NCBI RefSeq assembly: GCF_027596085.1
Contig: NC_072471.1
Location: forward strand, 7,170,028 to 7,234,027
Direction of reading: 5' to 3'
Origin: Anoplopoma fimbria
Taxonomy: Eukaryota > Chordata > Actinopteri > Perciformes > Anoplopomatidae
DNA: 64,000 nucleotides
Part shown: positions 46,547 to 58,300 of the stretch, one piece after another
How positions within the stretch are numbered: the stretch's first letter is position 1
How the letters are laid out: each line of letters opens with the position of its first letter
Notes under the pieces: generated by a model
What the model saw: the letters and a program-made list of their open reading frames with translations, nothing else
Database searches by the model: none
What the model was told of the DNA's origin: nothing
Made by a program: the position numbers and the translations under genes

Positions 46547-49500
46547 ATGGACTTAAAATCCAAGCTCCTCAAGTCCATCTGGTACGCCTTCACATCTCTG
46601 GACGTCGAGAAGTGCGGTAAAGTGTCCAAATCGCAGTTAAAGGTGAGCAAGAATGTATGTGGTCATTTTCAAAGATCAGGAAACTGAGAGCGAGGGGCGT
46701 CCACTGGACACAGAAACACACTTTACATGTGCTGCTTTTCATTTAAATCCATTTATCTTCTGGCTGAAGACAAACCCAAAAGGCATCAGTCTTTATAGTA
46801 GTGTGTCATATATGTTGTATTCTAACCTGTGAGCCTATATGGGAACCAACGTTGTAATCTGGGGAACACCGAACACACAAACGACCTACAAGCTCACACA
46901 CAAGTCCAAATATTTGATAAAGCTTTGCTCTTTATAAAACAGGCCAACACATAACCTGCTCATACTGAGCTGAAGCTTCAAGCTCAAAGTCCAACCTCTT
47001 TCTGTGGACAAAAGTAGTGAGATAAAACCCACACTATCAGCAAGACAGAAGGACAAGTATAAATCTTTAAAAATGAACTATTCCCCCCAGTGAGTGTTGT
47101 GTTTCTCTCTGCCATGTTGCTTTTTGTCCAGTTCCAACACGCCTGACAGAGCCCCCATAGGAGAGAAGAATCCAGGGAAATAGCAGAAAGCTGTCCTGAC
47201 ATGCTAAGGACCAGCTGTCTGTGGTTATGTGTGTTTGTGTGTGTGAGAGGAAATACAGAGTGCATAGAGGAAACCCTTAATGCTATGTGCTCATGTGCAT
47301 CTATATCTATATGTCTGTTTCTTCAGGTGCTTTCTCATAACCTGTACACGGTACTGAACATCCCACACGACCCCGTGGCTCTGGAGGAGCACTTCCAGGA
47401 TGATGACGACGGGCCGGTGTCTAATCATGGCTACATGCCCTACCTCAACAAATACATACTGGATAAGGTACATTAGCAGTTTATTTAAATACAGAAATAC
47501 ACACTTTTTTATACATGTTTACTTTTTTCTTTTACCAAGTTTACTTTTTTCGTGAATATGTGAAAATGTATATATTTATTTTATATAATATAACATATAT
47601 ATATATATATACATAAAATATTAAATATTTTGAACATTATTGTTCTTTAAAAATGAAGCATTGGGAAGGACCTTAAAAATAAAGAGAAAGAAATAATTTC
47701 CTTGTAAATGTATTTGCTTTGGACAGCACTTTATAATTACAATTGTTTGGGGTTAGGAGAAATAAATAATCTTATTGTTTGAGTAATTTATAATACCCAG
47801 TATATCTGTTGTTAAAACAGTTTCCATCATATGAAGTTTAAACGATACGTTCAATATCATATATAGATAATCAATACGACTCTTTATTCTGTCCTTTCAG
47901 GTCAAAGAGGGAATGTTTGACAAGGAGAAGTTCGACGATCTGTGCTGGATGATGACTATGAAGAAGAACTTCAAGGGGTTGCCAAAGGGGGCGCTGCTAT
48001 CCGAAAGAGACTGTTTCAAGCTCTTCTGTTTATTCAACCTCCTGTCAGAGGACCGCTACCCACTGGTGATGATACCAGAGGAGGTAAAACATGGTGATTT
48101 ATGGTGTGAAACAGGAGTTCGTGGTAGGACTCAACGTCGGAAGCGACTTGATGTCAGGGATTCAATTGAGACTCAAGTTCATGATATTTTTTTATTTGAT
48201 TAAAATTTTAAGCCTCACAGTATGAAATGTAACCTTTTTAACATCAAACAGCCAAAAACAAGGGTCAGGTTTTGATATAAAATACATAAGAGAGTGCAAA
48301 GATTCCTTCCTTAAGATTCACTAGGCAGATAAAGATTAACAAATCACACAGGGAAACCAGGAAACTGCCTGAAAACCCTTTGTGTTTCCTTGTTTCCCTG
48401 AGGCACTTTCTCTGTGATCTCCTAACTGCTAGAAAGACATATAACTCTCCATATAAACCCAGCTCATGTCCCACTAAGTCAGACTATTTCATGTTTTTTT
48501 AACAGCAGAAAAAAAAAGTAAGTGCAAGTAAGTTAATGAGTCTCTTCCTTCCACCACTTCCTTCATAATGCTTTTGGTTTCCTGCCCACATAGACAAAAA
48601 TAAACTGCTTTGTGCTATCAGCACAGTAGCTTTCCTCTGTAAAGGTTTGCATTACAGAAATACACTGATGAAATATGTCATTGATACTGTCAATATCTGT
48701 AATATGTGGTCTTTACTGCAAACACTCACAATATGTTAATGCTTTAAGGTGGAGTATCTCCTCAAGAAAATCTCCACGGCGATGAGCCAGGAGTGGGATG
48801 GGAAGCCATTAGAGGACTTCATATCCCAGGATGCCGCAGTGTGGGAATGTGACATGTCTGTATGGACCTTCCTGGAGCACATGGGTGCGGGCCGGCTGTT
48901 GAGGGTCACCAGTGCCGAGTCCTTCAGTCTGGCTCTGGATGAGGTCTTTCTGGAGATGTATCACAACGTCCTCAAGAGGGTATAGAGAGTTCTGTGCATC
49001 CTCCTGTTTCCGTTTGTCGTCTTCTTCATTCTCATTTTTTCCTAAATGATGTCCCTTGTTTCCAGGGTTACATGTGGAAAAAGGGGCATGTACGCAGGAA
49101 CTGGACTGAGCGTTGGTTTGTGCTGAAGCCCTCCTCCATGGCTTACTACGTCAGCGAGGACTTAAGGGAAAAGAAGGGGGAGATCCAGCTGGATAAGAGC
49201 TGTGTCGTAGAGGTGGGTGAGGAAAAGCAAACACTGCATGTTTAATTGTATGGTATGCAGGCAAATGCTGTGCTTTGGATGTGTTAAGACAAAGTCCTTC
49301 ATAAGTCCCATAATCCTTGTATTTCGATACTTTATTTGAGTCTCTTCTTTCTGTTTTCAGCCGATTGCAGACAGGGAGGGGAAGCGATGTATGTTATGTG
49401 TGAAAACTCACAACAAAAGTTTTGAGATGAGTGCGTCCGACCAGAGGCAGAAGGTGGAGTGGACTCAAGGTGTGTTGGTGTGTATAAGAATAAGCATACA

Positions 49501-52500
49501 GTGTCAGAAACTGCATTTTTACTGCGGAGGTTTATCGTGTGTGGGGACACCGCTGGATTATGATTTAATTCACTGGTTTAGTTTAGCACAAAGACTTGAA
49601 ACAGGGGGAAACATCTAGCCCGACTCTATCCAGTCTTGGCAATCATTGTTAGGTTGCCGGGCAACCAGAAATGTCTCCAGGAAGTTACACAAATAAAAGC
49701 CCGAACCACAAATTGTCATTTTTAGGCTTTTGTTTTGTAAAGAATAAACAAACAAGATATATTTTGGTTCATTTGTGCGCTTTAGAGTTGCTGGAAGGTT
49801 TTTACGGCACAAACATGAGAGTGGTATTGATCTTGTCATCTAACTGCAAAAAAAGCGAATAAGCGTATTTCACAAAATGTCAAACTGTTCTCTTAAGTAA
49901 GTTTATGTTCATCTTTCATGATTTTGGTGACATTAATGACAAATACTTGTTGTTTTAGTGTTTGCTGCACCTCCGAAACATCTTTTTCTGTTGTCAAAGT
50001 TTGAGTATATGTAGGTGAAGGTCTTGTCTTGATCTGTTCTTGAATGATGGTAGTTGATCATAACAATCATTTTCACAAAAATCACAAAAGTTCAAATCAA
50101 AGTAAGGCTGTGGTCATTTTTATTTTCAGTTAAATTGGATTTGTATTTTATTTTTTATTCTTACGTGCCGGTGACTTATCACATTTCCAAGTTATTTGAT
50201 TTGACTCATCATCTTACATCTGAATCAGTCATTGGCGAGACCTACTTTATTGGCCATTTCCATTAATTTAGGGAATTCTGGTTTAAATAAACAGTATGTT
50301 AATCAAAATTAATAAAACACCAACAAACAGTATCTACATTACCTACACTGTGTCTATTTGCTACCTCTCCAGCTATTCAGACAGCCCTCCGTCTCATGAG
50401 AGAGGGCAAGTCCTCTCTTCACCAAGAACTCAAACTGAAGAGACGGGTCCAGCGGGAACACAGTCACCGGGAGCGCAGCCGGAGCGCCAGGAGCAGCTGC
50501 AGCAGCCGGAGCAGCCAATCAGACGACTCCAACATGCAGGAGATGGAGAAGATGGAGAAGGAGAAAGACAAACAGGATTTAGAAATAGAAAGCATCATAC
50601 AGGTAAGAGAATAAATCAGTGGAGGGACGATTGATCATAGCTCAGGTTTAACCTTTAACCTTTATCTGTCTTGCAGCATGCACGTGAATTAGAAACCAAA
50701 CGAAGGGAGGCTGAGGAAAAAGAGAGGAGGAAACAGAAGGAGGTGCAGATGGATCTGGAGAGACAGCTGAAAGAGGCTGAGACGGTAAGAAAAGTTTCCC
50801 AAATGACAGTGCTTATTTACAATTTGCTGAAATGGGATTCATAGTCCTGAAAACAGCGCACAAATCATTGGCATTATAAAAGTCAGGCGTTATGACATTC
50901 CTGGAAAAGGTGATTCAGGAATAGGTCAGTTATTTCCACCCAATTGGTGTGTATTTATGTGTGTGTGTGGGTGTGTGTCCTCCTAGTTGAGAGACAGCAT
51001 GCAGGCAGAGATGCAGGAGAAGGAAAAGGAGGCTGAGCAACAGAAAAGGAGGATCCAGGAGTTGGAGCTGACGCAGCAGAAACTGGAGGCCGCTCTAAAC
51101 TTGGAGATCCAGGCTCGGCTGGAGGAGGAGAGGGCCAGACTGGAGCTGGAGAGGTAGCAAACAAACCCAAACACGATATTCCAATTATACGCTAAACCAC
51201 ATGTTTGACACCTGCACAAAATTGTGACCCACATTTTAAATTGTTGACTTTTTTGTCTATGTATCAAGAGATTTTCAACACAAATATTGGAATACAGTTG
51301 AGGAATTGGAGCAGTGTCACATAAGCACTATGTTGATGGGACATTATGGACAATAATAATGTCAATACAATATTCATAGTGCAATATTTTTGAATTTTAG
51401 AACTCCTATTATTTGTTTCTTTTTTGGGGATATTCTTGCTCTATGTTTTGGGACTACTTACCCATAATGCTTTGGGTATTGTAAACAGGAATTATAATGT
51501 TGCCAAGGAGTAAGACAGCAATGGGTAAAAACTCAGCTCTGTATTTTGTTTACATTTTGGCAAACTGGCACTATTAAAAGTATGTTGAATTAACTATTAG
51601 TATTTCCTTTTTACAATGTACCCATTAATGTAAACATAATTATTACTGGATTACTTTGATAGTGAGGAAATCTTAAAAACATGAAGATTCTCATGTTCTG
51701 GAGTTATTAGAAGCAACATTTTTTCTAGGATTTCTATGCACATTTAATCATGACGTACATCACAGATTATGATCTATGATTATGATCGTCAAGTAGAAGT
51801 CACACTGAACATAAAATATGTGTATATATCATGTCTGTGTTCAGTTGTGACTAAGTTATGACTCAGAGAAAGATCTCTGAGCGGTGTGTCACAGCTGCTG
51901 CGGAGCCTGCTGCGGGACCAGCACCTCACAGTTTGAAAGCCTATTCCAAACCAAGCCAAACATCTCCTCCTCAGGTTGTTGCAGGCGGAAGAAGCGAAGA
52001 AGAAGCAGTTCCAGCTGCTCCAGGAGCAGCAGAGGGCGCTGCAGTGCCTCAGCCCCATCCTGGAGGCCTCAGACAGCAGTCCAGACAACCGCAGCCCCTC
52101 AGCTCTTCACTCGGCCTCCCAGGAGCTCCAGGATCTGCAGATTTCTCGCCAGAGGAGCCACCAGCACCTGGAGGTAAGAAAGAGACAGTGTGTTTGGATT
52201 GGCTCAGTGTGCAGCATGTTTAATACTGTTAAAAACATTGTTTATGAACTACTTGTTCGATTCTCTTGAATTAGGAGTTACAAGAGAAGCTGAGAGATGC
52301 CAGTCAACACGTACGACACTGGAACGTCCAGCTGAACCGCTTAATGACACCCATCAGTCCTGGAGGTGCAGTATGCTTTTAATCTGATCTATCAGGGGTG
52401 ATAATATTGATAATAATAACTTTGGCACTTTGTTAATCAGAGTCTGGTATTACCTAACAGTAAAACTGTGTAAACAATACAGAATGCTCAGATGATTAAA

Positions 52501-53485
52501 GTTTAAAAACATTATAAAGTAGAACACAGATTATAACAATAGAACAACGAGGAGCACACGGTTTAAAAACATAGTTTGGGTTTAAGAAAAGGCTTTACTG
52601 ATCTGTAGGTAAGTCTGATTTCTAATCTGTCTTGGTTTCAAAAAAAGCATTCTACTAATGTTTATCATTGAATATAAAGAAAAATTAATTGTGTTTTTTA
52701 ATTTAAGTTGAAAAATAAGTTAAACATTTTTAACTTAATGCTGTTTTATTTTCTCAAAGAGTCTCAGATAAATAGCACTTGAATGATGTTATCTACTGTG
52801 CTGAGTAGATTTACTTCCTTTGAGTAAGATCCTAAACGAGTGATAAAGTTTTTTCCGCAGTAAACTGAAACTTAGTTAAGTATGTATGTACATCATTTTT
52901 ACTACCTGTACAGCAAATTAAACTTAAAACAAGAGAGTATATAAATATACCAAGGCTGCATTAAAATGATTTTCTAATGTTCATCTGGATCCAGATGTTC
53001 ATCAAAATAACTAGGTTTTGTTTTTCATTTAAGAAACTGCAGTAGTTCATGAGAAAATATTGAAAACTGTGAGTAATGTGAGTTGCATTGTTAAGAAATT
53101 CCTTTTTCTGGATCTGCATACAAACTAAGCATCAGTTCCTTAAACCACTGAAATGTGAACACATTTTTCAGATATTCAGCCAACAAACAAACAAATAACT
53201 CATTCAATTACTACTTTTGCAGTCAAATGTATCAGTGAACATCTCAAAACTTAAACTTTTTTTTTTTTTGCAGAACGCTTGGAACATCACCTATTATCAA
53301 AACACATGTGTCCCAAAAAGGAAGGAGCCCTGGCAAGTAACGAGTTCATCTCCAAATTCAAGATAAGAGCCGATCAGAACAGCCAGACGCCAGAAGACAG
53401 CGAGACGCTGGAGGAGCAGATGGAGGCCGCCAACCTGTCGGATGGATCGGACGTATCACAGAGAAAACCAAATGGACAAATGTGA
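46547..53485 (+). CDS. def6: DEF6 (SWAP70-like adapter of Rho-family GTPases)
   Basis: Twelve exons: 46547-46642, 47327-47467, 47901-48083, 48749-48979, 49066-49212, 49361-49469, 50373-50602, 50677-50784, 50987-51153, 51975-52173, 52275-52365, 53274-53485; 637 residues, all phases consistent (human DEF6 is 631). The EF-hand-like N-terminus ([46 protein letters not shown]) is closer to DEF6 than to SWAP70. A PH domain covers about residues 234-330 ([38 protein letters not shown]), followed by a long charged coiled coil and [18 protein letters not shown], the DEF6 C-terminal signature. In mammals DEF6 acts downstream of antigen receptors, binds PIP3 and activates Rac/Cdc42. Exon 7 carries an Arg/Ser-rich insert (about residues 350-372) absent from human DEF6. 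Fish have more than one def6 paralogue; which one this is cannot be settled here. Confidence 0.92.
49580..49895. mobile_element. fold-back MITE in def6 intron 6
   Basis: Left 'gacttgaaacagggggaaac' and right 'catgagagtggtattgatc', 'agcgaataagcgtatttc', ending 'aaaatgtcaaactgttctc'. The right arm corresponds to the inverted right end of the copy at 36365-36820. Confidence 0.65.
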
Positions 53486-53777
53486 TCCGAAAGGTCGACC
53501 GTTCCAAATCTAATTCATCATTTGTTTAAGACGGGAAGGTGGAGAGTGGAAGGAGAAAAGCTATTCAAAATACATAAAAGAATCTGTACAATACAGTGTT
53601 GTATTATATTTATATTTTTGAAATGCACACTTAGATGGAGAGCGATGAGGACAAGCACAATGTGATGCAGGATTTAATGAAAACACATTTGACTTTGAAG
53701 ATCAACGGAGATTTATCATTTTGTGATATGGGTCATTTCTGTGGGCAACACATTTGAATTACCACAACCTCTCTCCA

Positions 53778-53783
53778 AATAAA
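53778..53783 (+). promoter_or_regulatory. polyadenylation signal of def6
   Basis: Canonical AATAAA about 290 bases after the def6 stop codon, followed by T/GT-rich sequence. Confidence 0.65.
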
Positions 53784-54387
53784 TATCTCTGTTAACATTA
53801 TTAACCCAGTTCTGTTTGTAAGTAATACATCTGGCAAAGATTTTTCTTTACTTTTTTAGGTTTACTTTCTTGGGTGTTCTTCATGCGGTATCTTTACTCT
53901 TTTTAAACAAATCCTTATTTCCAGTAAACTAAAACATTCAGCATATAAATAAACAAGTTTCTGATAAAACTGAGCAGTGGAGTAGACCAGTTAAAAGACC
54001 AATATGACCAGCTTATCATATATAATTCTGTATTGATATGCATCTCAGATATAAAGAGAATATAGAGGTAATTTAGAGACAGAATTATTATTTTTACATA
54101 ATCTACTTTATGCGATCCTTATAACAAAGTTTGTTTATGTATTTATTTTTAAAATAAATTATTACATATAGAAATATATAATGGTCATTAACTCTCAAAT
54201 ATCAATATCAGTCTAAAAAATCCCCCCTAAAGTTAAGCGTTATTCAAAAAGTTTAATATAACTATGACATTTACAAAGACCTGATCGTTATTAATTAAGT
54301 TAAAAATAAAGCAATTAATAGTTGACCAAAAAAATCATTTTTATTGATTTTAGTTATAAAAAGTCAAAACCCAAAAAGCCTTCTGGA

Positions 54388-55105
54388 TGAATGATTATGA
54401 TAGAAAGTCATAATTATGCGATAGTAAGTTATAAATCATAATTATGAGTTAGTAAGTCATAATTATGCAATAGTTAGTTATAAATCATAATTATGAGTTA
54501 GTAAGTCATAACTATGCGATAGTAAGTTATAAATCATAATTATGAGTTAGTAAGTCATAATTATGAGATAGTAAGTTATTATTATGAGATAGTAAGTTAT
54601 TATTATGAGTTAGTAAGTCATAATTATGAGTTAGTAAGTCATAATTATGAGATAGTAAGTTATAAATAGTAAGTTAGTAAGTTATAAATCATAATTATGA
54701 GTTAGTAAGTCATAATTATGAGATAGTAAGTTATAATTGAGTTAGTTATAATTATGAGATAGTAAGTTATTATTATGAGATAGTAAGTTATGATTATGAG
54801 ATAGTAAGTTATAAATCATAATTATGAGTTAGTAAGTCATAATTATGAGATAGTAAGTTATAATTATGAGATAGTAAGTTATTATTATGAGATAGTAAGT
54901 TATTATTATGAGTTAGTAAGTCATAATTATGAGATAGTAAGTTATAAATCATAATTATGAGTTAGTAAGTCATAATTATGAGATAGTAAGTCATAATTAT
55001 GAGTTAGTAAGTCATAATTATGAGATAGTAAGTTATAATTATGAGATAGTAAGTTATTATGATGAGATAGTAAGTCATTATAATGAGAACGTTTGTCATT
55101 ATAAT
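54388..55105. repeat. AT-rich minisatellite, about 21-bp unit
   Basis: Some thirty head-to-tail variants of a unit such as ATAATTATGAGTTAGTAAGTC, alternating with a GAGATAGTAAGTT version and occasional longer units containing 'ataaatc'. The repeats vary by substitution and small indels and stop about 110 bases before the mcat promoter elements. There are no spacers of unrelated sequence, so it is not a CRISPR array. Confidence 0.95.
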
Positions 55106-55214
55106 GATTTACGGTATCTTTATTTTTGGGCTTCCATAATTTAGTGAATTTAGTAAATGTAATTCATGGTGACGTGTTGTGACCTGAGGGTGGCGCTGCA
55201 GCAGGAAAAGAACC

Positions 55215-55280
55215 GAAACGTGAACCGGAAGGAAAATAAATTCAACCCTCGGTGACGTCAACAAAGATGGCGGCGCCCAG
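55215..55280 (+). promoter_or_regulatory. mcat core promoter elements
   Basis: Within 65 bases there is an ETS-type CCGGAAG (near 55225), a full CRE TGACGTCA (55253-55260) and a YY1-type AAGATGGCGGC (55264-55274), about 90-150 bases before the mcat ATG. This set is typical of TATA-less promoters of nuclear genes for mitochondrial proteins. The start site is probably at or next to the YY1 element. Confidence 0.6.
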
Positions 55281-55364
55281 GATAGTGTCATGCTGACCTG
55301 TGGGCTACTACATTTAGCGTTTAGTTTCAGGTAGATTATGTCTCTTTTTTAATCGGTTGACGCC

Positions 55365-58300
55365 ATGTTGTCATTAAAGGTTTCCAGAGGGAAGGTCCGG
55401 TGTCTGGTCTCTCTGAGCAGGAGATTCTCCACCGACCAGGACGGAGCTCACCGCCCTCCGCCCGAAACCAGCGCTCCTCTCCCGGACAGCGAGCCGCCCG
55501 AGCCGGAGTGGAGACCCCGGAAAGACCCCAGCGGCTGCTCCGTGCTCCTCTTCCCCGGCCAGGGCAGCCAGTTTGTGGGCATGGGGAGAGGGCTCCTGAA
55601 GTACCCCAACGTTAAAGACATGTTCTCCGTGGCCCAGAAGATCCTCGGGTACGACCTGCTGTCTCTGTGTCTGCAGGGACCCGAGGAGGAGCTGAGCAGG
55701 ACGGTGCACTGTCAGCCGGCCGTGTTCGTCACCTCACTGGCCGCGGTGGAGAGGCTCAACCACGACAACCCCAAGGTGGCTGTCCGATGATATGATTCAT
55801 TTATAGAGCTGGAAGAAGTGGTGACACCACACCATAAAACCATCTTCTAAAATTATAAAATACAATGTACAGTACAGGATTCACAGCAGCATAGAGGGTA
55901 GTGCAAACAAGAGACATAGTAAAAAAAACAAGATCAAAAATAAGTAATTATAAATAAGCAAATGAGCAATAAAAAAACAGTAAAGAATCCACAGTAATTT
56001 AAATATTATGCAGTACCAGTCAAAGGTTTGGACACACCTTCTCATTCAACTACTTTGAAGAATCTAAAATATAAAACATATTCTGGTTTGTTGAATATTT
56101 TGTCTGTTTACCACATAATTCCACATGTGTTCCTTCATGGATGTCTTCAATATTAATCTACAGTGTAGAAAAAAATAAAAATAAAGAAAAACCATTGAAT
56201 GAGAAGGTGTGTCCAAACTTTTGACTGGTACTGTATAAGCATCATAATAAGTAAAAGTACTCATTGTGCAGGAATGCCCATTTCAGACTCATAATTATTA
56301 TATGGCTAGATTATTATTATTGATGCATTACTGTGTGCATCACTTTAATATTAGGTAGCTAATTTGTTTTACTTAACATACTGTTATATTTTGTATTAAT
56401 ATTCTAGCATCTGCAGAGTAACTAGTAACTAAAGTTATGCAATTAATGTAGTGGAGTTAAAAGTATATCTGCCTCCAAATATTAGTGGAGTAGAGGTATA
56501 AAGTAGCATAAAATGGAAAGTAAGTATCTCATAATTGTACTTAAATAGAGTACTTGAGTAATTGTACTTGGTTACATTCCACCAGTGCTATTTTGTCAAT
56601 ATTTAATTTTTATTATGAAGGAAAAAGTCAAATATGAGAACCCCAAGGTGGCTGTCCGATTAGTTGAATAATTTATAATCGATCGACTATTTTATAGAGG
56701 TGGAAGAAATGGTAACACCACACCATAAAACCATCTTCTAAAATTATAAAATACAATGTATAAGCATCATAATAAGTAAAAGTACTCATTGTGCAGGAAT
56801 GCCCATTTCAGACTCATAATTATTATATGGCTAGATTATTATTATTATTGATGCATTACTGTGTGCATCACTTTAATATTAGGTGGCTAATTTGTTTTAC
56901 TTAACATACTGTTATATACTGTATTAGTAATCTAGCATCTGCAAAGTAACTAGTAACTAAAGTTATGAAATTAATGTAGTGGAGTAAAAAGTATATTAGT
57001 GGAGTAGAGGTATAAAGTAGCATAAAATGGTACCTCATGATTGGACTTAAATAGAGTACTTGAGTAAATGTACTTGGTTACATTCCACCAGTGCTATTTT
57101 GTCAATATATTTATTTTTGTGTTCACTGTTTTTTTAGTTATATTTATTCTACATTATTGTAAATTAAATCTTAATTTTTTTTTAATAAGATAGTTTGTGA
57201 ATATTATTTATTGAATGTTGCCTTGTTTAAATGGTAAAACTACAACTAAGAATACAAAAGAAAACTTCGTATTTAGAAAAAACCTAATACATAAAACATA
57301 GTTTGAGCCTTTTAGGTAAAATTGACAATAACACAACATAAAACTACTCACAAGATGATTAAAAGGATTCCAAAGAGAGTATATATCTGTAACATAAACA
57401 TGTTTGCCCTTCCTTGTGTGATGCTCAAAAGTACAACATTTGCCTTGAAATAGTAGTGAAGGTGTGGAGCTGATGTTAGGAACTTTATATGCTGTTTAGT
57501 TTAATTTATAACAAACATCTAACTTAGTTTTTTATGTGACCCTTTCCACTTCTTTCCACAGGCCATTGAGACGTGTGTTGCTGCTGCAGGTTTCAGCGTC
57601 GGAGAATTTGCTGCCCTGGTTTTTTCTGGTGCAATGGACTATGCTGAAGGTAAAGGTGTTTCTTAACTTGTGCATGACAAAGATGTTGCTCAGTTAAAAG
57701 TTTACATGTTCAGATGTTACCCCCCTCTGTGTCTTCTAGCTCTGTATGCGGTGAAGGTTCGCGCAGAGGCCATGCAGAAAGCATCCGAGCTGGTTCCTAG
57801 TGGGATGCTGTCGGTCATCGGTAGACCTCAGGCCCAGTATAAACATGCATGTGTGCAGGCTAAAGAGCACTGCAAGAGCCTGGGGGTCGAAACGGCGGTG
57901 TGCTCCGTGGCCAACTATCTATTCCCTGATGGCAGAGTCATCGCAGGGCACCAAAAGGTAAGATCCAAAATACAGCTTTGAACAGGTAATAGGATAGAAC
58001 AATTAACATAACTCATCACTGGAGAAATCCTTTACATCCTTGTCGCTTTATGTGAATTACAGGGAAAAAAATTCTGTGTTAAAGTGTGATGGAAACTTTT
58101 CTGTCTTGTCTTCTCAGGCTCTGGATTTCCTGCAGCAGAACTCGCGACGTCTCCAGTTCGTGAGGACCAAACCTCTCCCAGTCAGCGGGGCTTTTCACAC
58201 CGAGCTGATGGCGTCGGCTACTGAACCCCTCAGAGAGGTGCTCAGACAGGTGAAGGTCAGTCAAACCTTTTTTTTTAAAGCCACAGCACTTCATGGTGTT

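Larger units (their letters stand above)
53486..55364. other. def6 3' UTR and intergenic region with minisatellite
   Basis: def6 3' UTR with AATAAA at 53778-53783, then AT-rich sequence, a 0.7-kb minisatellite and the mcat promoter. No coding exon seen. Confidence 0.6.

Noticed and set aside
54388..55105. CRISPR-like repeat array
   Set aside because: Units are directly head-to-tail without unique spacers, and the context is a fish genome; it is a minisatellite.
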